64,000 nucleotides of DNA, taken from Pseudomonas graminis. GTDB lineage: Bacteria; Pseudomonadota; Gammaproteobacteria; Pseudomonadales; Pseudomonadaceae. Each line of letters starts with the position of its first letter. Position 1 is the stretch's first letter. A program made the position numbers and the translations under genes. A model generated the notes under the pieces. The model did not search any database, was not told the DNA's origin, and saw only the letters and a list, made by a program, of their open reading frames with translations. The stretch is taken from the NCBI RefSeq assembly GCF_004364335.1, contig NZ_SOCR01000004.1, positions 124,001 to 188,000 on the forward strand. The letters are read 5' to 3'. Below, one piece after another: positions 38,373 to 47,210 of this stretch.

Positions 38373-39488
38373 ATGAAGCGACTGGCCGGACTTTCCGCAC
38401 TAGCCTTGATTATCTCCAGCACCAGCGGTTGCAGCTGGCTTTTTGGCCAGGACGGTTATTTCCGCGATCGCAGCAGCGATTACCTGGAAGCGACCCAGAA
38501 GCCTCCGATGCAAATGCCCGAGGGCGTTCAGGAAGTCAAACGACTGGACCCGTTGCTGCCGATCCCGCGCAACGTCGCCGACGACACCCAGAAGGGTGAA
38601 TTCACCGTGCCGCGTCCGCAGCCGTTGACCACTGCTCAGGACTCCGGCGACTACACGCTGCAGAAGAGCGGCGACAACCGCTGGATTCTTGCCCAGCGCG
38701 CACCGGCTGAAGTCTGGCCTGTGGCGCACCAGTACTTTGAAGACAACGGTTTCCGCATCGCCGAAGATCGTCCGCAAACCGGTGAATTCAACACCACCTG
38801 GCAGCGCATGGACGAGCTGTCCGTATCGGTAGCCAAGCGCATGGGTTCGAGTGGCGATGCCGCCAACACCGAGACCCGCGTCCGCGTTCGTATCGAGCCG
38901 GGCGTGCAGCGCAACACCAGTGAAATCTATGTGGTCAGTGTGCAACGCCCTGCTGGCAGCAAAGACGATCCTGCATTTCCGTCGCGCAGCACCAACGTCG
39001 GCCTCGACTCCGTGCTCACCGACGACATGCTCGCAAGCCTGACCCGTACGGCCGAGAAGGGCGGTTCGGTGTCCTTGCTGGCGGCGCGTGATTTCGATAC
39101 CCCAAGCCGCGTTTCCCTCAGCGAAGACGGCAGCGGCAACCCGGTGCTGAACCTGGGCGCGGACCTGGATCGCGCGTGGTCGAGCGTTGGTCGTGCGCTT
39201 AACCAGGGCGACTGGCGCGTTGAAGACATCAACCGCAGCCTGGGCCTGTACTACATCAACCTGGCGGAAAAAGCCGACAAGCCTGAAAACAAGCCTGGCT
39301 TCCTCAGCCGCGTGTTCGGCAGCGAAGAGTCCAAGGAAGAGAAAGAAGCCCGCGCCGAGCGTTATCAGGTTCGCCTGAGCAAGGTCGGTGAAAACGTTCA
39401 GGTCACGGTCGAGAAGAACATCAACACCGTGGCGCCGACGGAAGTCGCTCGTCGTGTGTTGAGCGTCATTCAGGACAACCTGGGTTAA
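38373..39488 (+). CDS. bamC: Outer-membrane assembly lipoprotein BamC (NlpB)
   Basis: BamC is an accessory lipoprotein of the BAM complex. The start at 38373 gives 371 residues, with GAGGAAG upstream; an ATG at 38355 overlapping the dapA stop is also possible. The signal peptide ends in lipobox STSGC. The unstructured N-terminal lasso (about 20-80) and two helix-grip domains follow (around [20 protein letters not shown] and [19 protein letters not shown]). Its stop is followed at once by the next gene. Confidence 0.92.
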   Translation: MKRLAGLSALALIISSTSGCSWLFGQDGYFRDRSSDYLEATQKPPMQMPEGVQEVKRLDPLLPIPRNVADDTQKGEFTVPRPQPLTTAQDSGDYTLQKSGDNRWILAQRAPAEVWPVAHQYFEDNGFRIAEDRPQTGEFNTTWQRMDELSVSVAKRMGSSGDAANTETRVRVRIEPGVQRNTSEIYVVSVQRPAGSKDDPAFPSRSTNVGLDSVLTDDMLASLTRTAEKGGSVSLLAARDFDTPSRVSLSEDGSGNPVLNLGADLDRAWSSVGRALNQGDWRVEDINRSLGLYYINLAEKADKPENKPGFLSRVFGSEESKEEKEARAERYQVRLSKVGENVQVTVEKNINTVAPTEVARRVLSVIQDNLG

Positions 39489-40247
39489 GTGCGCTTCGCG
39501 GTTCTGGGCAGCGGCAGTCGCGGCAATGCCACGCTGGTTGCGAGCAACGACACGTACGTGCTGGTCGATTGCGGTTTCTCCCTGCGGGAAACCGAACGCC
39601 GGCTCGACAGGCTGGGCGTCAGCGGTAAACAGCTCAGCGCCATTCTAGTGACCCACGAACATGCCGATCATGTGCATGGCGTGGGTTTGCTGTCTCGGCG
39701 CTACGATGTGCCGGTGTACCTTAGTGACGGCACGCTGCGCGGCATGCGCAAGCCTGTCGAAGCCGGTCTTCGGCTGGTGGGCGGGCAGGGTCTGCGCATT
39801 GGTGGTCTGGATATCGACGTAGTATCTGTGGCTCACGATGCGCTGGAGCCGACGCAGTTCGTGTTCAACGACGGGCGCCGCCGCTTCGGCTTGCTGACCG
39901 ACCTCGGCTCGTATTGCCCGATGGTGCTCGACAGCTACCGCGGGCTCGACGCGCTCATGGTCGAGTCCAATCACTGTCGCGATCTGCTTGCCCGAGGTCA
40001 GTACCCCTACTTTCTCAAGCAGCGGGTGGGGGGCGATCACGGTCATTTGAACAATCATCAGGCGGCCGGCCTGGTGAACGAGTTGGGATGGCGGGATCTG
40101 CAGCATCTGGTGCTGGCCCATCTGAGCAGCAAGAACAATCTGCCGCACCTGGCCCGGCAATGCTTCGTCGACACCCTTGGGTGCGACGAGGACTGGCTAC
40201 AATTGGCCGATCAGGATTCAGGGCTCGACTGGCGCGAAATCGCCTAG
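39489..40247 (+). CDS. MBL-fold metallohydrolase, WalJ/YycJ-like
   Basis: A 252-residue metallo-beta-lactamase-fold protein with metal motif THEHADHVHG and further ligands in VAHDALEPT and GDHGHLNNHQAA. It starts with GTG directly after the bamC stop, indicating coupling. The family is close to YycJ/WalJ exonuclease-like hydrolases and RNase-Z-like enzymes. The substrate is not established, though a nuclease role is plausible. It lies in the dapA-bamC-mbl-purC cluster common to Pseudomonas. Confidence 0.9.
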   Translation: MRFAVLGSGSRGNATLVASNDTYVLVDCGFSLRETERRLDRLGVSGKQLSAILVTHEHADHVHGVGLLSRRYDVPVYLSDGTLRGMRKPVEAGLRLVGGQGLRIGGLDIDVVSVAHDALEPTQFVFNDGRRRFGLLTDLGSYCPMVLDSYRGLDALMVESNHCRDLLARGQYPYFLKQRVGGDHGHLNNHQAAGLVNELGWRDLQHLVLAHLSSKNNLPHLARQCFVDTLGCDEDWLQLADQDSGLDWREIA

Positions 40248-40307
40248 CGTCCCAAACGGGCGATTCGCCCCCACTATTTCAGCAAGATTCAGCAAGCGGA
40301 GCCCATC

Positions 40308-41021
40308 ATGGAAAAACGTGAAGAACTCTACCGCGGCAAAGCCAAGTCGGTTTACAAGACCGACGACGCTGACCGCTTGATCCTGGTGTTCCGCAACGAC
40401 ACCTCGGCGTTCGACGGCAAGCGCATCGAGCAGCTCGACCGCAAAGGCATGGTGAACAACAAGTTCAACGCCTTCATCATGCAGAAGCTGGAAGCCGCAG
40501 GCGTTCCGACCCAGTTCGACAAACTGCTGGGCGACAACGAAGTGCTGGTCAAGAAGCTCGACATGATCCCGGTCGAATGCGTTGTGCGTAACTACGCCGC
40601 CGGCAGCCTGGTCAAGCGCCTGGGCGTGGAAGAGGGCATGAAACTCAACCCTTACACGTTCGAGCTGTTCCTGAAGGACGACGCCAAGGGCGACCCGTTC
40701 ATCAACGACTCCCACGTCGTCGCGTTCGGTTGGGGCACCGCGGAGCAACTGGTTCGCATGAAAGAACTGTCGCTGAAGGTCAACGAAGTCCTGAGCAAAC
40801 TGTTCGACGACGCCGGCCTGCTATTGGTCGACTTCAAGCTTGAGTTCGGCGTGTTCAGCGACGGCTCGATCGTCCTGGGTGATGAGTTCAGCCCGGACGG
40901 CTGCCGCCTGTGGGACAAAGAAACCCGCAAGAAAATGGACAAGGACCGCTTCCGTCAGGGCCTCGGCGATGTCATCGAAGCCTACGAAGAAGTCGCCCAG
41001 CGTCTAGGCGTACCGCTCTGA
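40308..41021 (+). CDS. purC: SAICAR synthetase PurC
   Basis: PurC (237 residues) ligates CAIR with aspartate in purine synthesis using ATP. The Gly-rich nucleotide loop is [13 protein letters not shown] at the N-terminus; conserved SAICAR motifs are [15 protein letters not shown] and LVDFKLEFG followed by [14 protein letters not shown]. It lies 60 bases after the MBL gene with GCGGAG upstream of the ATG. It is the last gene of the core operon before tRNA-Ser. Confidence 0.97.
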   Translation: MEKREELYRGKAKSVYKTDDADRLILVFRNDTSAFDGKRIEQLDRKGMVNNKFNAFIMQKLEAAGVPTQFDKLLGDNEVLVKKLDMIPVECVVRNYAAGSLVKRLGVEEGMKLNPYTFELFLKDDAKGDPFINDSHVVAFGWGTAEQLVRMKELSLKVNEVLSKLFDDAGLLLVDFKLEFGVFSDGSIVLGDEFSPDGCRLWDKETRKKMDKDRFRQGLGDVIEAYEEVAQRLGVPL

Positions 41022-41057
41022 TCCGATGCTTTAGTTGGGAATTGCTGCAAGCATCTG

Positions 41058-41098
41058 AAAGAACGCGAAAAAATCCGTAAAAAGGGTTCGCGTTCTTT
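41058..41098 (+). terminator. Terminator of the purC operon
   Basis: AAAGAACGCGAA (41058-41069) pairs perfectly with TTCGCGTTCTTT (41087-41098) over 12 bp with a 17-base loop, 36 bases after purC. It ends in a short T-run within the stem. Confidence 0.65.
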
Positions 41099-41125
41099 GA
41101 GCGAGCTGTTATGATGCGCGCCGTT

Positions 41126-41215
41126 GGAGAGATGCCGGAGTGGCCGAACGGGACGGATTCGAAATCCGTTGTACTGGCGACAGTACCTAGGGTTCAAATC
41201 CCTATCTCTCCGCCA
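41126..41215 (+). tRNA. tRNA-Ser (CGA)
   Basis: A 90-base class II tRNA with long variable arm and encoded CCA. The acceptor stem GGAGAGA pairs with TCTCTCC, and the anticodon loop TTCGAAA carries CGA. Its 3' end is the probable integration site of the prophage that follows. Confidence 0.97.
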
Positions 41216-41233
41216 TTATTGATACACGCCAAA

Positions 41234-41266
41234 CCCCTGATAACGTTGCCGTTATCGGGGGTTTTT
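41234..41266 (+). terminator. Terminator after tRNA-Ser
   Basis: CCCCTGATAAC (41234-41244) pairs with GTTATCGGGGG (41251-41261, one wobble), followed by TTTTT. Confidence 0.85.
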
Positions 41267-41280
41267 CGTTTCAGGCTTAT

Positions 41281-41302
41281 AAATTTAGGGCAAATTTAGG
41301 GC
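41281..41302. repeat. Direct repeats next to the putative attL
   Basis: Two adjacent copies of AAATTTAGGGC lie 66 bases after tRNA-Ser. AT-rich direct repeats beside an attachment site are typical arm-type integrase or Xis sites. I see no gene in 41303-41550. Confidence 0.5.
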
Positions 41303-41563
41303 AAAAATATGCCTGTCCAGCCCGCTCCAGAACGCCTGAGTCCAAAGCATGGAGGTCATTTTATTCACCCGACGGAAAGGTGGTGCTACAGTGTTCTGTG
41401 CAGCTGATCGGCGATCTGTGATGTCCGGAAGTGTGGACCGACCTTTCTAGGATTGGCTCGGATTCTGCAGCAGTTGAGAATCGTACAAAACATTGACGCA
41501 TAGCCTCCCGGAATACCGGACTGGCTGATGTTTGTTGGACATTGGTGCTGAGAGGAAAATTTG

Positions 41564-42292
41564 ATGGCATTGCCGGAAATCAGCGCGTGGCGCGTTGAAG
41601 TCTTGAGATTCACGTTTTTCTACAGCGAGCCTCAGTCTGGCCGCGGCAGAGACTGGTGGAAGGCGCTGACCGGTATCGACCCAGAAACCACCGTTAATAA
41701 GCAGCAGACCGGTGAATATGTGGAGTCCGGGCCTTATCTACAGGGACAACTGGACCTGAAGGTCGCTTTCAATCGTTTGGACTGGACGCTTACTTATCCT
41801 CTAGCGAGCATGCCAGATTACGTGCCCCCTATGGATCTTCAGACGTCGCTGGATACGATGTATGATGCTTTTAAAAAGATAACACTTGATCCGAACGTTA
41901 TCCGCGTAGCGTTCGGGGCGGTCTTGCTGATGCCAGTGGAAAACGCGCATAAAGGAAATATTATATTCAATGAATATATGCCCTTTGTTAAGGTTGACCT
42001 AGATAATGTTGAGGATCTTTTTCTTCAGGTTAACTTCCCGTATGTAGCCCGTTCGTATGATGGCATGAAAATAAACAATGTCGCGAAGTGGAGTGTAATG
42101 AGTGGCCAGTTTATGCAAATGGCAATTGGCGGTTTTCCGCAAATCTCTACCAATTTTTTAGTTCGTGGAGAGGTTGACCTAAGCTCTGCTGGAGAAAGGC
42201 AGACCCCGCTCGACGGAGAGTCCGTCATTCCGCTGTTAGATGAATTCGTAGCCAAAACTTACTCAATATTCCAGGAAGGTTTTAAGTCATGA
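41564..42292 (+). CDS. Prophage cargo protein A, unknown
   Basis: I do not recognise this 242-residue protein. It has no signal peptide or clear membrane span. Alternating hydrophobic and polar stretches (WRVEVLRFTFFYSE, LDLKVAFNRLDWTLTYPL, IRVAFGAVLLMPVE) suggest a beta-rich fold, with a helix at the C-terminus. AGAGGAAA lies eight bases before the ATG. The stop overlaps the next gene by four bases (ATGA), so the pair is translated together. The AT content is higher than in the core and in the rest of the prophage, a sign of recent acquisition. Its place between att and int is a known spot for non-essential cargo. Confidence 0.75.
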   Translation: MALPEISAWRVEVLRFTFFYSEPQSGRGRDWWKALTGIDPETTVNKQQTGEYVESGPYLQGQLDLKVAFNRLDWTLTYPLASMPDYVPPMDLQTSLDTMYDAFKKITLDPNVIRVAFGAVLLMPVENAHKGNIIFNEYMPFVKVDLDNVEDLFLQVNFPYVARSYDGMKINNVAKWSVMSGQFMQMAIGGFPQISTNFLVRGEVDLSSAGERQTPLDGESVIPLLDEFVAKTYSIFQEGFKS

Positions 42293-42864
42293 TAGGGAAT
42301 CTAACGTCTGAAGATTTGGATGGTGCTAAGGTCGAGCCGCAAACAACGTGGGGTACAGTCACCTCTGGCTGGGTAAGCGATATTGATCACCTATTTCCTA
42401 ATAGTGCATATTCGACGTTCGTTAAGATTGATGATCATCCTGCATACCAAGCTGTCGCCCAAGCGGGATCTGTGCACTTTCCGCGTGTGAGTACGTTTGC
42501 GAAGTGGGCAGGTGTTTCAGTTACTAAGTTGAGCCACGATGAGTCTGTCGGGCTGGCAGATGCTTACAGTGCAATGCAAATGCTTTACCAGTGGGAGCAC
42601 AACAGGCAGGGCAGGATCGCATCTGCATACGCTGTTTATTTCGTAGAGCGTAATTTCTCCGCAAGGAACCTCGCAGCGGTAAACGACCTCTTGTTGAATG
42701 TTTCTGCGGAAAGGCTCACAGAATGGTCGATGGTTGCGATTCTCAGATCCTCCTTTTCTGCAAGGTCGAGTCTTCCTGCTTGGCCGTCATTTATGGCAGC
42801 AGTGCGCGAGAGACTTAAAGATAATGAACGCTTAGAACGTCTTCTTGTTGGCTTGACCAGATAG
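42289..42864 (+). CDS. Prophage cargo protein B, unknown
   Basis: I do not recognise this 191-residue protein. After an N-terminal region with several Trp and Asp residues (GWVSDIDHLFPNSAYSTFV) the rest looks helical, for example VGLADAYSAMQMLYQWEHN and the basic end VRERLKDNERLERLLVGL. No membrane segment or catalytic motif is evident. It overlaps cargo gene A by four bases and ends six bases before cargo gene C. Stoichiometric co-expression suggests a complex with A, C or both; this is inference. Confidence 0.72.
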   Translation: MIGNLTSEDLDGAKVEPQTTWGTVTSGWVSDIDHLFPNSAYSTFVKIDDHPAYQAVAQAGSVHFPRVSTFAKWAGVSVTKLSHDESVGLADAYSAMQMLYQWEHNRQGRIASAYAVYFVERNFSARNLAAVNDLLLNVSAERLTEWSMVAILRSSFSARSSLPAWPSFMAAVRERLKDNERLERLLVGLTR

Positions 42865-42870
42865 GTAGTC

Positions 42871-43542
42871 ATGGAACTTAGACTATATAAATTTAACGTG
42901 CAGTTGCCTGATGATGTCTATTTGGCGTTGGCGATAACTGGTGAGCTTGGCGCTGAAGGACAGCGCCATACTGGATTCGTAGTAAAGGACTTTAACGATA
43001 ACTCTCAGCTTTTTCACTTAGGGCGCAATAATCTTTATCGGCAAGATTTACTGGCCCCGCGTTACTCTTACTTGCTTATCCCATCTATGGAGCCTGAAAC
43101 CGCCAATTCAATAATTGCATTACTGGTAAAAGTGCTTGAGGACACTCAAGGGAACGTCCCTTACTCCATAGCATGGGAAGATGAAGAGTATTTCGACTCC
43201 AGTGGGGTATTGGTCAAGACCGACCCAATTGATGGTTTCACATGCGCTACATTCGTATTAGAAATTCTTAGACGGCAGGGTATGGAGCTTATCGACAAAG
43301 CTAGTTGGCCAGTCCAGCCGGCAGACATGGTTTGGCAGGCCGGAATTTTGCCATTTCTTGGTCTTTCTACGGAAAGTTTGATGGCTCAGCTAGAAGCGAT
43401 AGGTAGGTATCCGAGGATTCGCCCGGAGGAGGCGCTGGGCGCCGCCCATCTGTATGTTGGGGAAGTGCTCCAATTTCCCACTGTTGCCCCTGCGGCAAGT
43501 CAGGTGATCGCAGAAATGGTGAGACTGAGTGCTCCGGCCTAG
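42871..43542 (+). CDS. Prophage cargo protein C, possible permuted papain-fold hydrolase
   Basis: A 223-residue protein of unknown name. Two features suggest a circularly permuted papain-like (NlpC/P60, YiiX or LRAT type) hydrolase. The first is His33 in QRHTGFVV, at the start of a strand that continues to LFHLGRNN. The second is Cys125 in the helix start DGFTCATFVLEILRRQG. In permuted members the His precedes the Cys, as here. No signal peptide is present, so it would act in the cytoplasm or be delivered. It is the last gene of the cargo trio and converges on int. Fold assignment is tentative. Confidence 0.7.
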   Translation: MELRLYKFNVQLPDDVYLALAITGELGAEGQRHTGFVVKDFNDNSQLFHLGRNNLYRQDLLAPRYSYLLIPSMEPETANSIIALLVKVLEDTQGNVPYSIAWEDEEYFDSSGVLVKTDPIDGFTCATFVLEILRRQGMELIDKASWPVQPADMVWQAGILPFLGLSTESLMAQLEAIGRYPRIRPEEALGAAHLYVGEVLQFPTVAPAASQVIAEMVRLSAPA

Positions 43543-43568
43543 CTTAACTGCCGTTCACTAAAGCTAAC

Positions 43569-44780
43569 TCATCTGAACCCCATCATTTCTGAAACCATGC
43601 CGGCCATGCTTTTTGTATCGCCTGGAATCCATCTCCCGTAATGCTTCCTGACCATTGTTGTATCGCTGTGGCCAAGCTGGCGCGCGACCCATTCCACTGG
43701 AACGTAGCTCGAAAGCGCCTGGCTGGCGAAAGTGTGTCGGCATTGGTTTACGCCGCGATGGCGGACCCCGGCCTTCACAAGGTGATCGGTGAACCAGTTG
43801 CTCAGGTTGCGGCCGGTCCACGCCACGCCTTCTGATGGTGTTCGGAACAGAAACCGCAAGGTCTCTTTCTTGATCGAGTTGTTGTCGCGCTGTGTGACCG
43901 CCACCGTCTGGGCTGGCGCATCGGCGGCATCGAGCATGATCAGCTTCAGCAGCTCAATCGCGGGATCGATCAGTTCAACCATGCGCGCCCGGGCTCGCTC
44001 CTTCGGCACCTTGTATTCGCCAACGACCAACGCTCGCCGGACGTGCACGACGCCCAGGGTCATATCAACGTCCTCGATGGCCAGTGCGACCATTTCCGAC
44101 ATTGAAAGCCCTGCCCAACAGTTGAACATCACCATCCGTGCCGCCGCCATGCGCTCGGTGTCGGCATTGCCAATCAGCTCGATCTCCTCGCGGTTGAAGG
44201 GGTCGGCGTGCTCGTTGTCATGGTCGGATTCAATATTGCTGATCCGCTCCAGCGGGTTGAACTTCAGGATGCCGTCACCGAAGGCGTCAGCCCAAATCCC
44301 CCTCACCACTGTGAACACGTCGTTCACTGTCTTAGGCGCAAGACCCTTCTTCAACAGCTGCGCCTGGAACAACTCCAAATCGCTTTTGCTGATGTCGACG
44401 ATCTTTGCTCCTCCGAACTTCTGATCGAGGTGCTTGGCCTTGCTGATGTAGTTGATCAGAGTGCTGCTGGCCTTCTTCGCCCGCTGTACCTCCATCCAGC
44501 GTTCAATGCCTTCCCTCACAGTGCGTTTGGTTGAGGGGCCGCCGTGGCCTGAGAAAATCGCGGCGCGCGCCGACTCAGGGAAGTGAGCGGCGTAATCGAA
44601 CCGACCCTCCTTGATCTCTGTGATGATCGTCCGGCGCTTGTTGTCGGCGTACGCGATCGAGGCTTTGTTGATCTTGACAATGCCGGGCAGTGGCTCCCGG
44701 CATCGCTGGCCATTGAGCATGAACGTGATGCGAAGTTGCTTTCCGTTCAGCTCGACACCTGGTGGCATCTTGTCTGTCAT
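43569..44780 (-). CDS. int: Tyrosine-recombinase phage integrase
   Basis: A 403-residue integrase (start at 44780, overlapping the xis stop). N-terminal arm-binding domain GVELNGKQLRITFMLNGQRC, a SAM-like core-binding domain around 95-180, then the catalytic domain. Visible catalytic residues are Arg-II in NQCRHTFAS, His in ARQLGHSD and the nucleophile Tyr in VRKHYGRW. The segment that normally carries Arg-I (GLRxSE) reads AGLSMSEMVALAIEDVD, with Ser in place of Arg. This needs checking but resembles a known integrase subfamily. It is convergent with the cargo genes and adjacent to the tRNA-Ser target. Confidence 0.92.
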   Translation of the reverse strand: MTDKMPPGVELNGKQLRITFMLNGQRCREPLPGIVKINKASIAYADNKRRTIITEIKEGRFDYAAHFPESARAAIFSGHGGPSTKRTVREGIERWMEVQRAKKASSTLINYISKAKHLDQKFGGAKIVDISKSDLELFQAQLLKKGLAPKTVNDVFTVVRGIWADAFGDGILKFNPLERISNIESDHDNEHADPFNREEIELIGNADTERMAAARMVMFNCWAGLSMSEMVALAIEDVDMTLGVVHVRRALVVGEYKVPKERARARMVELIDPAIELLKLIMLDAADAPAQTVAVTQRDNNSIKKETLRFLFRTPSEGVAWTGRNLSNWFTDHLVKAGVRHRGVNQCRHTFASQALSSYVPVEWVARQLGHSDTTMVRKHYGRWIPGDTKSMAGMVSEMMGFR

Positions 44781-44992
44781 GGAGCGCCTTCCATCCACGT
44801 TTCGATGGCTTTCCGGCTGTAGACCACGCGGTTGGCGGGATCCTTACGCCAATGTTTTCCTTCTAGCCAAAGGCCACGTTCCCGGTATTTTCGGGCGGCC
44901 TCGGTGGTGATGCCGAAGATCGGCCCCAGCAGTTCCTGACGGAACCATGCACCGGGATAAACCTGATACTCAATCTGTTGTGCTGCTGCCAT
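44777..44992 (-). CDS. xis: Excisionase-like protein
   Basis: A 71-residue protein with a winged-helix DNA-binding pattern of the DUF1233/excisionase type: GPIFGITTEAARKYRERGLW, then GKHWRKDPANRVVYSRKAIETWM. GGAAGGAA is the ribosome site, with a CCCCG/CGGGG hairpin just before it. It overlaps int by four bases, the expected xis-int pairing that controls excision. Confidence 0.82.
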   Translation of the reverse strand: MAAAQQIEYQVYPGAWFRQELLGPIFGITTEAARKYRERGLWLEGKHWRKDPANRVVYSRKAIETWMEGAP

Positions 44993-45017
44993 GATGAGTT
45001 CCTTCCCCGTCCGGGGT

Positions 45018-45527
45018 CTATGCGGGGTTGAGTGGCGGGTACTTGGCCAGAAATTCGTCGGCAACTTTCATCGCGGCCTGGGCATCGTTCACGTAGGCGG
45101 GATCGAAGCCGCCGGCGTAATGGATGGTGGCCTGGCAGGCGCGGAGGTTTTCGCGGTTCATCTTGAGCGCCGCGGTCAACTCTTCACGCATCTCACCTTC
45201 GGCCCGTCCTATTTCCCAGAAGCGCGTCGCCCAATGCCCCTCGGGCGGCGGATTCGTGTTCTGGTATCCGAACGCCATGGCTCCAGTGATGCTGTCGCAC
45301 AGATCGCGCTTATAGGCGTTCTCGCCCAGCGTGCTCAGGCCTTGCCGACGCAGCGCGTCGAGCGCGTTGCTGAGGTTTGATTCTGGCGATGGCAGCACTA
45401 GGTCGTAATCTTTACTCCCTGGCCGGCATACGATGAGAAACATCTCGCAGTCGAGTGGGAGGTGCTGGGCTACGTCAGATATGGCCTGGATCGCCACTTC
45501 GTGCAGCAGTTCCTTTTCAGCGGACAT
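45018..45527 (-). CDS. Phage early protein, unknown
   Basis: A 169-residue protein of unknown role (start MSAEKELLHEV at 45527 with GAGGAA upstream). It contains a conserved-looking core CDSITGAMAFGYQNTNPPP and a C-terminal helix MNRENLRACQATIHYAGGF. It seems to be soluble. It lies directly upstream of xis in the leftward operon. I cannot assign a function. Confidence 0.65.
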   Translation of the reverse strand: MSAEKELLHEVAIQAISDVAQHLPLDCEMFLIVCRPGSKDYDLVLPSPESNLSNALDALRRQGLSTLGENAYKRDLCDSITGAMAFGYQNTNPPPEGHWATRFWEIGRAEGEMREELTAALKMNRENLRACQATIHYAGGFDPAYVNDAQAAMKVADEFLAKYPPLNPA

Positions 45528-45581
45528 ACGAATTCCTCGCCCGCCGTACACCGGCAGACATGTGGATAGATGGGGAAGGGG

Positions 45582-45758
45582 TTAATCAGCGCGAGTGAAT
45601 TCGCGCTCGAATGCGGCAACGGTCTTGTAGTGCGTGCGGCCTTCCCAGACCGGCCTGAGCAGATAGCTCGGGCCGAATCGTGAGTGGCCGGGCCAGGCCC
45701 TCGGCACCAGATCGCATGTGTAGCGTCCACCGTCACGCTTGCGGATGAAGTGAGTCAT
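45582..45758 (-). CDS. Small phage protein, unknown
   Basis: A 58-residue basic protein (MTHFIRKRDGGRYTCDLVPR...). The start overlaps the stop of the ASCH gene (ATGA), which supports it as real. No function can be assigned; the mix of Arg and aromatic residues may indicate nucleic-acid contact. Confidence 0.6.
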   Translation of the reverse strand: MTHFIRKRDGGRYTCDLVPRAWPGHSRFGPSYLLRPVWEGRTHYKTVAAFEREFTRAD

Positions 45759-46381
45759 GGCATCACCCGCTTGAACTCGACGACCCAGACCCATGGGTTG
45801 GCCTCCCACGCGCCGGCGCCGTTGATTGATTCCCACAGATCGCGCCACGCGGCGGGATACCAGTCGCGATAATTGGGCGATACATCGTCACTCGCCAGTT
45901 CCGGCGGGCATTCCAAGCCCTCCGCCCGGATGTCGCTGCGGGAAATGGCCTGCAGGCGCTCGACGCGCACGTCGGTGATCTCCAGCACGATGCGGCTGGC
46001 CCATCGGTGCATGTGGATGGATGGGCGGGATCTGCGCGGATAGTCCCAGTGAGCAACGGTCCCGTTGTACTCGGGGTCCGCACAGCCGGAGTACAGGACG
46101 GGCTCACCGTCGACGGCATAGCGGGTAAGTGCAACGCTATCGCTAGTTTGTTCGTCCATCTCGGTTGTCTCGCGCACCCACAGGCGGTCGCCGGGCCGAC
46201 CTTGGGGACAAAGATCAGAGTTACCAGGCAGCGCCAAAAAGGCAGGCTCAAAACCGGCAGCCAGACAATCCAGCGCTGCCTGTTTCTTCACCTCGCGCCG
46301 CGTCACCGTCTTCCGGCCTTCCAGGATGGCGCGCACCATCGGCGCCGCGAACAGGATCGGGCGTTCTTTGATCAAGGTCAT
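45755..46381 (-). CDS. ASCH-domain phage protein
   Basis: A 208-residue protein with the start MTLIKERPILFAAPMVRAIL; the motif RPILFAAPMVRAILEGRKTVTRR is the opening of ASCH-domain proteins, a PUA-like RNA-binding fold, common in phage early regions. Later blocks GDRLWVRET and VRVERLQAISRSDIRAEG belong to the same family. The role in the phage is unknown. It overlaps both neighbours by four bases. Confidence 0.8.
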   Translation of the reverse strand: MTLIKERPILFAAPMVRAILEGRKTVTRREVKKQAALDCLAAGFEPAFLALPGNSDLCPQGRPGDRLWVRETTEMDEQTSDSVALTRYAVDGEPVLYSGCADPEYNGTVAHWDYPRRSRPSIHMHRWASRIVLEITDVRVERLQAISRSDIRAEGLECPPELASDDVSPNYRDWYPAAWRDLWESINGAGAWEANPWVWVVEFKRVMP

Positions 46382-46818
46382 GGCGTTACCTGCTGTATGT
46401 GCCCATCGACCCATTTACGCATGCGTTGCCAGCGCGCCTCGGGCGTGTCGCGGATGAACTTGTAGTTGCCATCAGCCTGCAGCTCGTAATCACCGTCGCG
46501 CTCGTCGTTCTCGAAAACGATTTCAGCGGCCATCGCTTCAGCAATACCGAAGGCTTTCGATACGCTTTCCCGGCAGTGTGCGTCGAGACTGCTCATGTCG
46601 AGCCCGCGCTTGGCGCCGATGACACCCAGGGTGCAGAACTCGCCGTCAGACTCGAGCGTGTCCTTCGTGAGCCGCTTCGCCGGCATGGCATCCATAGCGT
46701 CGCGAAGCTCAAGCAGGAACGCTTGGCCTCGCTTACCTTTCAAAGCAGACATCACGGCGCCACGCCAGCAGATCAGGCTCCAGTTTTCGCAATCGTCGCT
46801 GTATCCGCTGCGGCTCAT
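46378..46818 (-). CDS. Phage early protein, unknown
   Basis: A 146-residue protein starting MSRSGYSDDCENWSLICWRG, a conserved phage family of unknown function. The middle KGKRGQAFLLELRDAMDAMP and the acidic IVFENDERDGDYEL are typical of it. The start codon overlaps the previous gene stop. No motif suggests enzyme activity. Confidence 0.72.
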   Translation of the reverse strand: MSRSGYSDDCENWSLICWRGAVMSALKGKRGQAFLLELRDAMDAMPAKRLTKDTLESDGEFCTLGVIGAKRGLDMSSLDAHCRESVSKAFGIAEAMAAEIVFENDERDGDYELQADGNYKFIRDTPEARWQRMRKWVDGHIQQVTP

Positions 46819-47138
46819 GGCGTCACCAAAGGTCTGACCCAAACGCAGATAGGACCGTCTTCAGTGTCGTGGATCGAGAAGATGAACCAGCCGTCTCCGG
46901 CAGGCTTCGAAGGCTCCCATGCGCTGCAGTCGGGAATGCCGTTCAAAAACCAGGCGGCCTGCAGCTCCTCGGGCGCGTCGCCTTCGAAAAACCGTTGGTG
47001 GACTTCAAGCCCCCGATCAGCGAACCACACGAAGGGAATCAGCTCATCATCGGTTGATGGCCAGGCGGGGTGAGTCCAGCAGCCCGAGTCATCGCGCTCG
47101 ACCGGCATGGGTTGAATCAAAGCTTTTGCTTCAGGCAT
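46815..47138 (-). CDS. Phage early protein, unknown
   Basis: A 107-residue acidic, Trp-rich protein (WFADRGLEVHQRFFEGD, DGWFIFSIHDTEDGPICVW). GCGAGGA lies upstream in a leader similar to those before other genes of this operon. Its stop overlaps the next start. Function unknown. Confidence 0.65.
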   Translation of the reverse strand: MPEAKALIQPMPVERDDSGCWTHPAWPSTDDELIPFVWFADRGLEVHQRFFEGDAPEELQAAWFLNGIPDCSAWEPSKPAGDGWFIFSIHDTEDGPICVWVRPLVTP

Positions 47139-47210
47139 GACTTCGTCCTCGCCGCATACGCAGCAGGCAATAGGTATGGGTTGGGCCGACCGGGCGGCTG
47201 GGTTACTTGA

